A stretch of DNA of 64,000 nt from the NCBI GenBank assembly GCA_963989245.1, contig OZ022340.1, positions 40,332,982 through 40,396,981 of the forward strand, in the 5' to 3' direction. Every line of letters starts with the position of its first letter. Position 1 is the stretch's first letter. Below, piece by piece: positions 30,059 to 41,000 of this stretch. The position numbers and the translations under genes were made by a program. The stretch comes from Nansenia antarctica. Taxonomy: Eukaryota > Chordata > Actinopteri > Argentiniformes > Microstomatidae. The notes beneath the pieces were generated by a model, which worked only from the letters and a program-made list of their open reading frames with translations, did not search any database and was not told the origin of the DNA.

Positions 30059-30493
30059 ATGGTTGATAATGACTCTTTTACGGGCGACTATGGCAAGAAC
30101 CCATTCAATTTTAAGAATTATAATCTAGAATATCTGGCAATATATGTTGACGGTGTCCAGTTCCCCACCAAACCATTACAACCGGACTTCCCTAATGGTT
30201 GCGTAACTCGTGAATTCTATCAACTGGTGTTATCAACAGGGAGACATTTAAAGAACAGTGCTATGGCCATTGATCGAAACGATTTCCTGAGAGGGTACAC
30301 TCTATATGCATTTAATCTGACACCTGACGAGGATAATAGTCAGCATCTATCATTGATCAAGAGTGGTAACATACGCCTGGAGACACGTTTCAGGAACCCG
30401 CTGCCTAATACCATCAATCTAATAATTTATGCGGTATATGATAGTATGATTGAAGTGTCCCATCGCAGACAGGTTTTAGTTGATTACTATTAA
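30059..30493 (+). CDS. ORF A copy A29
   Basis: Protein as A1; private synonymous CTT to CTA in the GYTLYAF segment. Confidence 0.68.
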   Translation: MVDNDSFTGDYGKNPFNFKNYNLEYLAIYVDGVQFPTKPLQPDFPNGCVTREFYQLVLSTGRHLKNSAMAIDRNDFLRGYTLYAFNLTPDEDNSQHLSLIKSGNIRLETRFRNPLPNTINLIIYAVYDSMIEVSHRRQVLVDYY

Positions 30494-30529
30494 GCATCAT
30501 GAATACTGTGGAACTGACAGCCAGGTGTT

Positions 30530-31015
30530 TTGGCTTGTGATCAACTGCCCCAGCAACCTCTACAAATAAGACCTAGTGCTATGATAATTAACACACACCC
30601 CTCTGACCAGCCTGGAGAGCATTGGCTGGCAGTTTATATATTGGAGAGAGTTGGGTGTTTTTTTGACAGTTTTGGAAATGCTCCAAATCATTCAATATTT
30701 CCTAAATCGATTTATGACTTTTTAAACATGTCATGTGATGAGATACATTTATCAGACAAACAAGTTCAGGATGTCACATCGGTCACATGTGGTGAACACT
30801 GTATCTACTTCTTAAATCACATGTGTAGAGGCATCACCTATGATATGTTGATATCTAAATATTCTTCTAATCTGTTTAAAAATGACACAATGGTAACACG
30901 TTTTGTGAAAAAGTTGCAACCGTGTGTGTGTGTGTTCATAATGTGTTTAGTTGTGTTCAACATGTTCAGACAATTGTGTAAGATTGTGCAAGTCAATAAA
31001 ATGTTGGTCAAATAA
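30530..31015 (+). CDS. ORF P copy P30, adenain-like fragment, (GT)7, Lys5Gln
   Basis: As P4. Confidence 0.68.
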   Translation: MACDQLPQQPLQIRPSAMIINTHPSDQPGEHWLAVYILERVGCFFDSFGNAPNHSIFPKSIYDFLNMSCDEIHLSDKQVQDVTSVTCGEHCIYFLNHMCRGITYDMLISKYSSNLFKNDTMVTRFVKKLQPCVCVFIMCLVVFNMFRQLCKIVQVNKMLVK

Positions 31016-31105
31016 ATTATCAGAGTTCATGTATCATTACAATCATTTTTATTTAGTCAAGCAAGGGGTTTTAGTCAAACAATAACATAGTCTGTGGTGG
31101 TAGCG

Positions 31106-31540
31106 ATGGTTGATAATGACTCTTTTACGGGCGACTATGGCAAGAACCCATTCAATTTTAAGAATTATAATCTAGAATATCTGGCAATATATGTTGACGG
31201 TGTCCAGTTCCCCACCAAACCATTACAACCGGACTTCCCTAATGGTTGCGTAACTCGTGAATTCTATCAACTGGTGTTATCAACAGGGAGACATTTAAAG
31301 AACAGTGCTATGGCCATTGATCGAAACGATTTCCTGAGAGGGTACACTCTTTATGCATTTAATCTGACACCTGACGAGGATAATAGTCAGCATCTATCAT
31401 TGATCAAGAGTGGTAACATACGCCTGGAGACACGTTTCAGGAACCCGCTGCCTAATACCATCAATCTAATAATTTATGCGGTATATGATAGTATGATTGA
31501 AGTGTCCCATCGCAGACAGGTTTTAGTTGATTACTATTAA
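31106..31540 (+). CDS. ORF A copy A30
   Basis: Protein identical to A1. Confidence 0.68.
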   Translation: MVDNDSFTGDYGKNPFNFKNYNLEYLAIYVDGVQFPTKPLQPDFPNGCVTREFYQLVLSTGRHLKNSAMAIDRNDFLRGYTLYAFNLTPDEDNSQHLSLIKSGNIRLETRFRNPLPNTINLIIYAVYDSMIEVSHRRQVLVDYY

Positions 31541-31576
31541 GCATCATGAATACTGTGGAACTGACAGCCAGGTGTT

Positions 31577-32026
31577 TTGGCTTGTGATAAACTGCCCCAG
31601 CAACCTCTACAAATAAGACCTAGTGCTATGATAATTAACACACACCCCTCTGACCAGCCTGGAGAGCACTGGCTGGCAGTTTATATATTGGAGAGAGTTG
31701 GGTGTTTTTTTGACAGTTTTGGAAATGCTCCAAATCATTCAATATTTCCTAAATCGATTTATGACTTTTTAAACATGTCATGTGATGAGATACATTTATC
31801 AGACAAACAAGTTCAGGATGTCACATCGGTCACATGTGGTGAACACTGTATCTACTTCTTAAATCACATGTGTAGAGGCATCACCTATGATATGTTGATA
31901 TCTAAATATTCTTCTAATCTGTTTAAAAATGACACAATGGTAACACGTTTTGTGAAAAAGTTGCAACCGTGTGTGTGTGTTCATAATGTGTTTAGTTGTG
32001 TTCAACATGTTCAGACAATTGTGTAA
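31577..32026 (+). CDS. ORF P copy P31, adenain-like fragment, (GT)6, CAC at His31
   Basis: 149-residue form like P1 with the synonymous CAC codon; forms a doublet with P32. Confidence 0.68.
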   Translation: MACDKLPQQPLQIRPSAMIINTHPSDQPGEHWLAVYILERVGCFFDSFGNAPNHSIFPKSIYDFLNMSCDEIHLSDKQVQDVTSVTCGEHCIYFLNHMCRGITYDMLISKYSSNLFKNDTMVTRFVKKLQPCVCVHNVFSCVQHVQTIV

Positions 32027-32150
32027 GATTGTGCAAGTCAATAAAATGTTGGTCAAATAAATTATCAGAGTTCATGTATCATTACAATCATTTTTATTTA
32101 GTCAAGCAAGGGGTTTTAGTCAAACAATAACATAGTCTGTGGTGGTAGCG

Positions 32151-32585
32151 ATGGTTGATAATGACTCTTTTACGGGCGACTATGGCAAGAACCCATTCAA
32201 TTTTAAGAATTATAATCTAGAATATCTGGCAATATATGTTGACGGTGTCCAGTTCCCCACCAAACCATTACAACCGGACTTCCCTAATGGTTGCGTAACT
32301 CGTGAATTCTATCAACTGGTGTTATCAACAGGGAGACATTTAAAGAACAGTGCTATGGCCATTGATCGAAACGATTTCCTGAGAGGGTACACTCTTTATG
32401 CATTTAATCTGACACCTGACGAGGATAATAGTCAGCATCTATCATTGATCAAGAGTGGTAACATACGCCTGGAGACACGTTTCAGGAACCCGCTGCCTAA
32501 TACCATCAATCTAATAATTTATGCGGTATATGATAGTATGATTGAAGTGTCCCATCGCAGACAGGTTTTAGTTGATTACTATTAA
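32151..32585 (+). CDS. ORF A copy A31
   Basis: Protein identical to A1. Confidence 0.68.
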   Translation: MVDNDSFTGDYGKNPFNFKNYNLEYLAIYVDGVQFPTKPLQPDFPNGCVTREFYQLVLSTGRHLKNSAMAIDRNDFLRGYTLYAFNLTPDEDNSQHLSLIKSGNIRLETRFRNPLPNTINLIIYAVYDSMIEVSHRRQVLVDYY

Positions 32586-32621
32586 GCATCATGAATACTG
32601 TGGAACTGACAGCCAGGTGTT

Positions 32622-33071
32622 TTGGCTTGTGATAAACTGCCCCAGCAACCTCTACAAATAAGACCTAGTGCTATGATAATTAACACACACCCCTCTGACC
32701 AGCCTGGAGAGCACTGGCTGGCAGTTTATATATTGGAGAGAGTTGGGTGTTTTTTTGACAGTTTTGGAAATGCTCCAAATCATTCAATATTTCCTAAATC
32801 GATTTATGACTTTTTAAACATGTCATGTGATGAGATACATTTATCAGACAAACAAGTTCAGGATGTCACATCGGTCACATGTGGTGAACACTGTATCTAC
32901 TTCTTAAATCACATGTGTAGAGGCATCACCTATGATATGTTGATATCTAAATATTCTTCTAATCTGTTTAAAAATGACACAATGGTAACACGTTTTGTGA
33001 AAAAGTTGCAACCGTGTGTGTGTGTTCATAATGTGTTTAGTTGTGTTCAACATGTTCAGACAATTGTGTAA
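32622..33071 (+). CDS. ORF P copy P32, adenain-like fragment, (GT)6, CAC at His31
   Basis: As P31. Opens the second copy of the composite block first seen from 6449. Confidence 0.68.
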   Translation: MACDKLPQQPLQIRPSAMIINTHPSDQPGEHWLAVYILERVGCFFDSFGNAPNHSIFPKSIYDFLNMSCDEIHLSDKQVQDVTSVTCGEHCIYFLNHMCRGITYDMLISKYSSNLFKNDTMVTRFVKKLQPCVCVHNVFSCVQHVQTIV

Positions 33072-33195
33072 GATTGTGCAAGTCAATAAAATGTTGGTCA
33101 AATAAATTATCAGAGTTCATGTATCATTACAATCATTTTTATTTAGTCAAGCAAGGGGTTTTAGTCAAACAATAACATAGTCTGTGGTGGTAGCG

Positions 33196-33630
33196 ATGGT
33201 TGATAATGACTCTTTTACGGGCGACTATGGCAAGAACCCATTCAATTTTAAGAATTATAATCTAGAATATCTGGCAATATATGTTGACGGTGTCCAGTTC
33301 CCCACCAAACCATTACAACCGGACTTCCCTAATGGTTGCGTAACTCGTGAATTCTATCAACTGGTGTTATCAACAGGGAGACATTTAAAGAACAGTGCTA
33401 TGGCCATTGATCGAAACGATTTCCTGAGAGGGTACACTCTTTATGCATTTAATCTGACACCTGACGAGGATAATAGTCAGCATCTATCATTGATCAAGAG
33501 TGGTAACATACGCCTGGAGACACGTTTCAGGAACCCGCTGCCTAATACCATCAATCTAATAATTTATGCGGTATATGATAGTATGATTGAAGTGTCCCAT
33601 CGCAGACAGGTTTTAGTTGATTACTATTAA
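33196..33630 (+). CDS. ORF A copy A32
   Basis: Protein identical to A1. Confidence 0.68.
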   Translation: MVDNDSFTGDYGKNPFNFKNYNLEYLAIYVDGVQFPTKPLQPDFPNGCVTREFYQLVLSTGRHLKNSAMAIDRNDFLRGYTLYAFNLTPDEDNSQHLSLIKSGNIRLETRFRNPLPNTINLIIYAVYDSMIEVSHRRQVLVDYY

Positions 33631-33666
33631 GCATCATGAATACTGTGGAACTGACAGCCAGGTGTT

Positions 33667-34080
33667 TTGGCTTGTGATAAACTGGCCCAGCAACCTCTAC
33701 AAATAAGACCTAGTGCTATGATAATTAACACACACCCCTCTGACCAGCCTGGAGAGCATTGGCTGGCAGTTTATATATTGGAGAGAGTTGGGTGTTTTTT
33801 TGACAGTTTTGGAAATGCTCCAAATCATTCAATATTTCCTAAATCGATTTATGACTTTTTAAACATGTCATGTGATGAGATACATTTATCAGACAAACAA
33901 GTTCAGGATGTCACATCGGTCACATGTGGTGAACACTGTATCTACTTCTTAAATCACATGTGTAGAGGCATCACCTATGATATGTTGATATCTAAATATT
34001 CTTCTAATCTGTTTAAAAATGACACAATGGTAACACGTTTTGTGAAAAAGTTGCAACCGTGTGTGTGTGTGTGTTCATAA
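33667..34080 (+). CDS. ORF P copy P33, adenain-like fragment, (GT)8, Pro7Ala
   Basis: As P8 (137-residue form). Confidence 0.68.
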   Translation: MACDKLAQQPLQIRPSAMIINTHPSDQPGEHWLAVYILERVGCFFDSFGNAPNHSIFPKSIYDFLNMSCDEIHLSDKQVQDVTSVTCGEHCIYFLNHMCRGITYDMLISKYSSNLFKNDTMVTRFVKKLQPCVCVCS

Positions 34081-34244
34081 TGTGTTTAGTTGTGTTCAAC
34101 ATGTTCAGACAATTGTGTAAGATTGTGCAAGTCAATAAAATGTTGGTCAAATAAATTATCAGAGTTCATGTATCATTACAATCATTTTTATTTAGTCAAG
34201 CAAGGGGTTTTAGTCAAACAATAACATAGTCTGTGGTGGTAGCG

Positions 34245-34679
34245 ATGGTTGATAATGACTCTTTTACGGGCGACTATGGCAAGAACCCATTCAATTTTAA
34301 GAATTATAATCTAGAATATCTGGCAATATATGTTGACGGTGTCCAGTTCCCCACCAAACCATTACAACCGGACTTCCCTAATGGTTGCGTAACTCGTGAA
34401 TTCTATCAACTGGTGTTATCAACAGGGAGACATTTAAAGAACAGTGCTATGGCCATTGATCGAAACGATTTCCTGAGAGGGTACACTCTTTATGCATTTA
34501 ATCTGACACCTGACGAGGATAATAGTCAGCATCTATCATTGATCAAGAGTGGTAACATACGCCTGGAGACACGTTTCAGGAACCCGCTGCCTAATACCAT
34601 CAATCTAATAATGTATGCGGTATATGATAGTATGATTGAAGTGTCCCATCGCAGACAGGTTTTAGTTGATTACTATTAA
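34245..34679 (+). CDS. ORF A copy A33, Ile123Met
   Basis: As A8, again directly after a Pro7Ala protease. Confidence 0.68.
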   Translation: MVDNDSFTGDYGKNPFNFKNYNLEYLAIYVDGVQFPTKPLQPDFPNGCVTREFYQLVLSTGRHLKNSAMAIDRNDFLRGYTLYAFNLTPDEDNSQHLSLIKSGNIRLETRFRNPLPNTINLIMYAVYDSMIEVSHRRQVLVDYY

Positions 34680-34715
34680 GCATCATGAATACTGTGGAAC
34701 TGACAGCCAGGTGTT

Positions 34716-35201
34716 TTGGCTTGTGATAAACTGCCCCAGCAACCTCTACAAATAAGACCTAGTGCTATGATAATTAACACACACCCCTCTGACCAGCCTG
34801 GAGAGCATTGGCTGGCAGTTTATATATTGGAGAGAGTTGGGTGTTTTTTTGACAGTTTTGGAAATGCTCCAAATCATTCAATATTTCCTAAATCGATTTA
34901 TGACTTTTTAAACATGTCATGTGATGAGATACATTTATCAGACAAACAAGTTCAGGATGTCACATCGGTCACATGTGGTGAACACTGTATCTACTTCTTA
35001 AATCACATGTGTAGAGGCATCACCTATGATATGTTGATATCTAAATATTCTTCTAATCTGTTTAAAAATGACACAATGGTAACACGTTTTGTGAAAAAGT
35101 TGCAACCGTGTGTGTGTGTGTTCATAATGTGTTTAGTTGTGTTCAACATGTTCAGACAATTGTGTAAGATTGTGCAAGTCAATAAAATGTTGGTCAAATA
35201 A
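34716..35201 (+). CDS. ORF P copy P34, adenain-like fragment, (GT)7
   Basis: Same protein as P2. Confidence 0.68.
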   Translation: MACDKLPQQPLQIRPSAMIINTHPSDQPGEHWLAVYILERVGCFFDSFGNAPNHSIFPKSIYDFLNMSCDEIHLSDKQVQDVTSVTCGEHCIYFLNHMCRGITYDMLISKYSSNLFKNDTMVTRFVKKLQPCVCVFIMCLVVFNMFRQLCKIVQVNKMLVK

Positions 35202-35291
35202 ATTATCAGAGTTCATGTATCATTACAATCATTTTTATTTAGTCAAGCAAGGGGTTTTAGTCAAACAATAACATAGTCTGTGGTGGTAGCG

Positions 35292-35726
35292 ATGGTTGAT
35301 AATGACTCTTTTACGGGCGACTATGGCAAGAACCCATTCAATTTTAAGAATTATAATCTAGAATATCTGGCAATATATGTTGACGGTGTCCAGTTCCCCA
35401 CCAAACCATTACAACCGGACTTCCCTAATGGTTGCGTAACTCGTGAATTCTATCAACTGGTGTTATCAACAGGGAGACATTTAAAGAACAGTGCTATGGC
35501 CATTGATCGAAACGATTTCCTGAGAGGGTACACTCTTTATGCATTTAATCTGACACCTGACGAGGATAATAGTCAGCATCTATCATTGATCAAGAGTGGT
35601 AACATACGCCTGGAGACACGTTTCAGGAACCCGCTGCCTAATACCATCAATCTAATAATGTATGCGGTATATGATAGTATGATTGAAGTGTCCCATCGCA
35701 GACAGGTTTTAGTTGATTACTATTAA
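35292..35726 (+). CDS. ORF A copy A34, Ile123Met
   Basis: As A8, but the only Ile123Met copy not preceded by a Pro7Ala protease. Confidence 0.68.
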   Translation: MVDNDSFTGDYGKNPFNFKNYNLEYLAIYVDGVQFPTKPLQPDFPNGCVTREFYQLVLSTGRHLKNSAMAIDRNDFLRGYTLYAFNLTPDEDNSQHLSLIKSGNIRLETRFRNPLPNTINLIMYAVYDSMIEVSHRRQVLVDYY

Positions 35727-35762
35727 GCATCATGAATACTGTGGAACTGACAGCCAGGTGTT

Positions 35763-36248
35763 TTGGCTTGTGATAAACTGCCCCAGCAACCTCTACAAAT
35801 AAGACCTAGTGCTATGATAATTAACACACACCCCTCTGACCAGCCTGGAGAGCATTGGCTGGCAGTTTATATATTGGAGAGAGTTGGGTGTTTTTTTGAC
35901 AGTTTTGGAAATGCTCCAAATCATTCAATATTTCCTAAATCGATTTATGACTTTTTAAACATGTCATGTGATGAGATACATTTATCAGACAAACAAGTTC
36001 AGGATGTCACATCGGTCACATGTGGTGAACACTGTATCTACTTCTTAAATCACATGTGTAGAGGCATCACCTATGATATGTTGATATCTAAATATTCTTC
36101 TAATCTGTTTAAAAATGACACAATGGTAACACGTTTTGTGAAAAAGTTGCAACCGTGTGTGTGTGTGTTCATAATGTGTTTAGTTGTGTTCAACATGTTC
36201 AGACAATTGTGTAAGATTGTGCAAGTCAATAAAATGTTGGTCAAATAA
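35763..36248 (+). CDS. ORF P copy P35, adenain-like fragment, (GT)7
   Basis: Same protein as P2. Confidence 0.68.
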   Translation: MACDKLPQQPLQIRPSAMIINTHPSDQPGEHWLAVYILERVGCFFDSFGNAPNHSIFPKSIYDFLNMSCDEIHLSDKQVQDVTSVTCGEHCIYFLNHMCRGITYDMLISKYSSNLFKNDTMVTRFVKKLQPCVCVFIMCLVVFNMFRQLCKIVQVNKMLVK

Positions 36249-36338
36249 ATTATCAGAGTTCATGTATCATTACAATCATTTTTATTTAGTCAAGCAAGGG
36301 GTTTTAGTCAAACAATAACATAGTCTGTGGTGGTAGCG

Positions 36339-36773
36339 ATGGTTGATAATGACTCTTTTACGGGCGACTATGGCAAGAACCCATTCAATTTTAAGAATTA
36401 TAATCTAGAATATCTGGCAATATATGTTGACGGTGTCCAGTTCCCCACCAAACCATTACAACCGGACTTCCCTAATGGTTGCGTAACTCGTGAATTCTAT
36501 CAACTGGTGTTATCAACAGGGAGACATTTAAAGAACAGTGCTATGGCCATTGATCGAAACGATTTCCTGAGAGGGTACACTCTTTATGCATTTAATCTGA
36601 CACCTGACGAGGATAATAGTCAGCATCTATCATTGATCAAGAGTGGTAACATACGCCTGGAGACACGTTTCAGGAACCCGCTGCCTAATACCATCAATCT
36701 AATAATTTATGCGGTATATGATAGTATGATTGAAGTGTCCCATCGCAGACAGGTTTTAGTTGATTACTATTAA
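36339..36773 (+). CDS. ORF A copy A35
   Basis: Protein identical to A1. Confidence 0.68.
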   Translation: MVDNDSFTGDYGKNPFNFKNYNLEYLAIYVDGVQFPTKPLQPDFPNGCVTREFYQLVLSTGRHLKNSAMAIDRNDFLRGYTLYAFNLTPDEDNSQHLSLIKSGNIRLETRFRNPLPNTINLIIYAVYDSMIEVSHRRQVLVDYY

Positions 36774-36809
36774 GCATCATGAATACTGTGGAACTGACAG
36801 CCAGGTGTT

Positions 36810-37224
36810 TTGGCTTGTGATAAACTGCCCCAGCAACCTCTACAAATAAGACCTAGTGCTATGATAATTAACACACACCCCTCTGACCAGCCTGGAGAGC
36901 ATTGGCTGGCAGTTTATATATTGGAGAGAGTTGGGTGTTTTTTTTGACAGTTTTGGAAATGCTCCAAATCATTCAATATTTCCTAAATCGATTTATGACT
37001 TTTTAAACATGTCATGTGATGAGATACATTTATCAGACAAACAAGTTCAGGATGTCACATCGGTCACATGTGGTGAACACTGTATCTACTTCTTAAATCA
37101 CATGTGTAGAGGCATCACCTATGATATGTTGATATCTAAATATTCTTCTAATCTGTTTAAAAATGACACAATGGTAACACGTTTTGTGAAAAAGTTGCAA
37201 CCGTGTGTGTGTGTGTGTTCATAA
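36810..37224 (+). pseudogene. ORF P copy P36, frameshifted at T8 run, (GT)8
   Basis: Same extra T in the T7 run as P12, breaking the frame between His31 and Asp46; tail is the CVCVCS type. Confidence 0.72.
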
Positions 37225-37388
37225 TGTGTTTAGTTGTGTTCAACATGTTCAGACAATTGTGTAAGATTGTGCAAGTCAATAAAATGTTGGTCAAATAAAT
37301 TATCAGAGTTCATGTATCATTACAATCATTTTTATTTAGTCAAGCAAGGGGTTTTAGTCAAACAATAACATAGTCTGTGGTGGTAGCG

Positions 37389-37823
37389 ATGGTTGATAAT
37401 GACTCTTTTACGGGCGACTATGGCAAGAACCCATTCAATTTTAAGAATTATAATCTAGAATATCTGGCAATATATGTTGACGGTGTCCAGTTCCCCACCA
37501 AACCATTACAACCGGACTTCCCTAATGGTTGCGTAACTCGTGAATTCTATCAACTGGTGTTATCAACAGGGAGACATTTAAAGAACAGTGCTATGGCCAT
37601 TGATCGAAACGATTTCCTGAGAGGGTACACTCTTTATGCATTTAATCTGACACCTGACGAGGATAATAGTCAGCATCTATCATTGATCAAGAGTGGTAAC
37701 ATACGCCTGGAGACACGTTTCAGGAACCCGCTGCCTAATACCATCAATCTAATAATTTATGCGGTATATGATAGTATGATTGAAGTGTCCCATCGCAGAC
37801 AGGTTTTAGTTGATTACTATTAA
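37389..37823 (+). CDS. ORF A copy A36
   Basis: Protein identical to A1. Confidence 0.68.
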   Translation: MVDNDSFTGDYGKNPFNFKNYNLEYLAIYVDGVQFPTKPLQPDFPNGCVTREFYQLVLSTGRHLKNSAMAIDRNDFLRGYTLYAFNLTPDEDNSQHLSLIKSGNIRLETRFRNPLPNTINLIIYAVYDSMIEVSHRRQVLVDYY

Positions 37824-37859
37824 GCATCATGAATACTGTGGAACTGACAGCCAGGTGTT

Positions 37860-38345
37860 TTGGCTTGTGATCAACTGCCCCAGCAACCTCTACAAATAAG
37901 ACCTAGTGCTATGATAATTAACACACACCCCTCTGACCAGCCTGGAGAGCATTGGCTGGCAGTTTATATATTGGAGAGAGTTGGGTGTTTTTTTGACAGT
38001 TTTGGAAATGCTCCAAATCATTCAATATTTCCTAAATCGATTTATGACTTTTTAAACATGTCATGTGATGAGATACATTTATCAGACAAACAAGTTCAGG
38101 ATGTCACATCGGTCACATGTGGTCAACACTGTATCTACTTCTTAAATCACATGTGTAGAGGCATCACCTATGATATGTTGATATCTAAATATTCTTCTAA
38201 TCTGTTTAAAAATGACACAATGGTAACACGTTTTGTGAAAAAGTTGCAACCGTGTGTGTGTGTGTTCATAATGTGTTTAGTTGTGTTCAACATGTTCAGA
38301 CAATTGTGTAAGATTGTGCAAGTCAATAAAATGTTGGTCAAATAA
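37860..38345 (+). CDS. ORF P copy P37, adenain-like fragment, (GT)7, Lys5Gln, Glu89Gln
   Basis: Private Glu89Gln turns the nucleophile motif CGEHC into CGQHC. Cys87 and Gln80 remain. Last Lys5Gln copy in the window. Confidence 0.68.
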   Translation: MACDQLPQQPLQIRPSAMIINTHPSDQPGEHWLAVYILERVGCFFDSFGNAPNHSIFPKSIYDFLNMSCDEIHLSDKQVQDVTSVTCGQHCIYFLNHMCRGITYDMLISKYSSNLFKNDTMVTRFVKKLQPCVCVFIMCLVVFNMFRQLCKIVQVNKMLVK

Positions 38346-38435
38346 ATTATCAGAGTTCATGTATCATTACAATCATTTTTATTTAGTCAAGCAAGGGGTT
38401 TTAGTCAAACAATAACATAGTCTGTGGTGGTAGCG

Positions 38436-38870
38436 ATGGTTGATAATGACTCTTTTACGGGCGACTATGGCAAGAACCCATTCAATTTTAAGAATTATAA
38501 TCTAGAATATCTGGCAATATATGTTGACGGTGTCCAGTTCCCCACCAAACCATTACAACCGGACTTCCCTAATGGTTGCGTAACTCGTGAATTCTATCAA
38601 CTGGTGTTATCAACAGGGAGACATTTAAAGAACAGTGCTATGGCCATTGATCGAAACGATTTCCTGAGAGGGTACACTCTTTATGCATTTAATCTGACAC
38701 CTGACGAGGATAATAGTCAGCATCTATCATTGATCAAGAGTGGTAACATACGCCTGGAGACACGTTTCAGGAACCCGCTGCCTAATACCATCAATCTAAT
38801 AATTTATGCGGTATATGATAGTATGATTGAAGTGTCCCATCGCAGACAGGTTTTAGTTGATTACTATTAA
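38436..38870 (+). CDS. ORF A copy A37
   Basis: Protein identical to A1. Confidence 0.68.
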   Translation: MVDNDSFTGDYGKNPFNFKNYNLEYLAIYVDGVQFPTKPLQPDFPNGCVTREFYQLVLSTGRHLKNSAMAIDRNDFLRGYTLYAFNLTPDEDNSQHLSLIKSGNIRLETRFRNPLPNTINLIIYAVYDSMIEVSHRRQVLVDYY

Positions 38871-38906
38871 GCATCATGAATACTGTGGAACTGACAGCCA
38901 GGTGTT

Positions 38907-39320
38907 TTGGCTTGTGATAAACTGCCCCAGCAACCTCTACAAATAAGACCTAGTGCTATGATAATTAACACACACCCCTCTGACCAGCCTGGAGAGCACT
39001 GGCTGGCAGTTTATATATTGGAGAGAGTTGGGTGTTTTTTTGACAGTTTTGGAAATGCTCCAAATCATTCAATATTTCCTAAATCGATTTATGACTTTTT
39101 AAACATGTCATGTGATGAGATACATTTATCAGACAAACAAGTTCAGGATGTCACATCGGTCACATGTGGTGAACACTGTATCTACTTCTTAAATCACATG
39201 TGTAGAGGCATCACCTATGATATGTTGATATCTAAATATTCTTCTAATCTGTTTAAAAATGACACAATGGTAACACGTTTTGTGAAAAAGTTGCAACCGT
39301 GTGTGTGTGTGTGTTCATAA
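38907..39320 (+). CDS. ORF P copy P38, adenain-like fragment, (GT)8, CAC at His31
   Basis: 137-residue form with Pro7 retained; the only (GT)8 copy combined with the CAC codon. Confidence 0.68.
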   Translation: MACDKLPQQPLQIRPSAMIINTHPSDQPGEHWLAVYILERVGCFFDSFGNAPNHSIFPKSIYDFLNMSCDEIHLSDKQVQDVTSVTCGEHCIYFLNHMCRGITYDMLISKYSSNLFKNDTMVTRFVKKLQPCVCVCS

Positions 39321-39484
39321 TGTGTTTAGTTGTGTTCAACATGTTCAGACAATTGTGTAAGATTGTGCAAGTCAATAAAATGTTGGTCAAATAAATTATC
39401 AGAGTTCATGTATCATTACAATCATTTTTATTTAGTCAAGCAAGGGGTTTTAGTCAAACAATAACATAGTCTGTGGTGGTAGCG

Positions 39485-39919
39485 ATGGTTGATAATGACT
39501 CTTTTACGGGCGACTATGGCAAGAACCCATTCAATTTTAAGAATTATAATCTAGAATATCTGGCAATATATGTTGACGGTGTCCAGTTCCCCACCAAACC
39601 ATTACAACCGGACTTCCCTAATGGTTGCGTAACTCGTGAATTCTATCAACTGGTGTTATCAACAGGGAGACATTTAAAGAACAGTGCTATGGCCATTGAT
39701 CGAAACGATTTCCTGAGAGGGTACACTCTTTATGCATTTAATCTGACACCTGACGAGGATAATAGTCAGCATCTATCATTGATCAAGAGTGGTAACATAC
39801 GCCTGGAGACACGTTTCAGGAACCCGCTGCCTAATACCATCAATCTAATAATTTATGCGGTATATGATAGTATGATTGAAGTGTCCCATCGCAGACAGGT
39901 TTTAGTTGATTACTATTAA
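39485..39919 (+). CDS. ORF A copy A38
   Basis: Protein identical to A1. Confidence 0.68.
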   Translation: MVDNDSFTGDYGKNPFNFKNYNLEYLAIYVDGVQFPTKPLQPDFPNGCVTREFYQLVLSTGRHLKNSAMAIDRNDFLRGYTLYAFNLTPDEDNSQHLSLIKSGNIRLETRFRNPLPNTINLIIYAVYDSMIEVSHRRQVLVDYY

Positions 39920-39955
39920 GCATCATGAATACTGTGGAACTGACAGCCAGGTGTT

Positions 39956-40405
39956 TTGGCTTGTGATAAACTGCCCCAGCAACCTCTACAAATAAGACCT
40001 AGTGCTATGATAATTAACACACACCCCTCTGACCAGCCTGGAGAGCACTGGCTGGCAGTTTATATATTGGAGAGAGTTGGGTGTTTTTTTGACAGTTTTG
40101 GAAATGCTCCAAATCATTCAATATTTCCTAAATCGATTTATGACTTTTTAAACATGTCATGTGATGAGATACATTTATCAGACAAACAAGTTCAGGATGT
40201 CACATCGGTCACATGTGGTGAACACTGTATCTACTTCTTAAATCACATGTGTAGAGGCATCACCTATGATATGTTGATATCTAAATATTCTTCTAATCTG
40301 TTTAAAAATGACACAATGGTAACACGTTTTGTGAAAAAGTTGCAACCGTGTGTGTGTGTTCATAATGTGTTTAGTTGTGTTCAACATGTTCAGACAATTG
40401 TGTAA
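39956..40405 (+). CDS. ORF P copy P39, adenain-like fragment, (GT)6, CAC at His31
   Basis: As P31; opens the third copy of the composite block, which is cut by the LTR-like element. Confidence 0.68.
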   Translation: MACDKLPQQPLQIRPSAMIINTHPSDQPGEHWLAVYILERVGCFFDSFGNAPNHSIFPKSIYDFLNMSCDEIHLSDKQVQDVTSVTCGEHCIYFLNHMCRGITYDMLISKYSSNLFKNDTMVTRFVKKLQPCVCVHNVFSCVQHVQTIV

Positions 40406-40529
40406 GATTGTGCAAGTCAATAAAATGTTGGTCAAATAAATTATCAGAGTTCATGTATCATTACAATCATTTTTATTTAGTCAAGCAAGGGGTTTTAGTC
40501 AAACAATAACATAGTCTGTGGTGGTAGCG

Positions 40530-40964
40530 ATGGTTGATAATGACTCTTTTACGGGCGACTATGGCAAGAACCCATTCAATTTTAAGAATTATAATCTAGA
40601 ATATCTGGCAATATATGTTGACGGTGTCCAGTTCCCCACCAAACCATTACAACCGGACTTCCCTAATGGTTGCGTAACTCGTGAATTCTATCAACTGGTG
40701 TTATCAACAGGGAGACATTTAAAGAACAGTGCTATGGCCATTGATCGAAACGATTTCCTGAGAGGGTACACTCTTTATGCATTTAATCTGACACCTGACG
40801 AGGATAATAGTCAGCATCTATCATTGATCAAGAGTGGTAACATACGCCTGGAGACACGTTTCAGGAACCCGCTGCCTAATACCATCAATCTAATAATTTA
40901 TGCGGTATATGATAGTATGATTGAAGTGTCCCATCGCAGACAGGTTTTAGTTGATTACTATTAA
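40530..40964 (+). CDS. ORF A copy A39
   Basis: Protein identical to A1. Confidence 0.68.
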   Translation: MVDNDSFTGDYGKNPFNFKNYNLEYLAIYVDGVQFPTKPLQPDFPNGCVTREFYQLVLSTGRHLKNSAMAIDRNDFLRGYTLYAFNLTPDEDNSQHLSLIKSGNIRLETRFRNPLPNTINLIIYAVYDSMIEVSHRRQVLVDYY

Positions 40965-41000
40965 GCATCATGAATACTGTGGAACTGACAGCCAGGTGTT

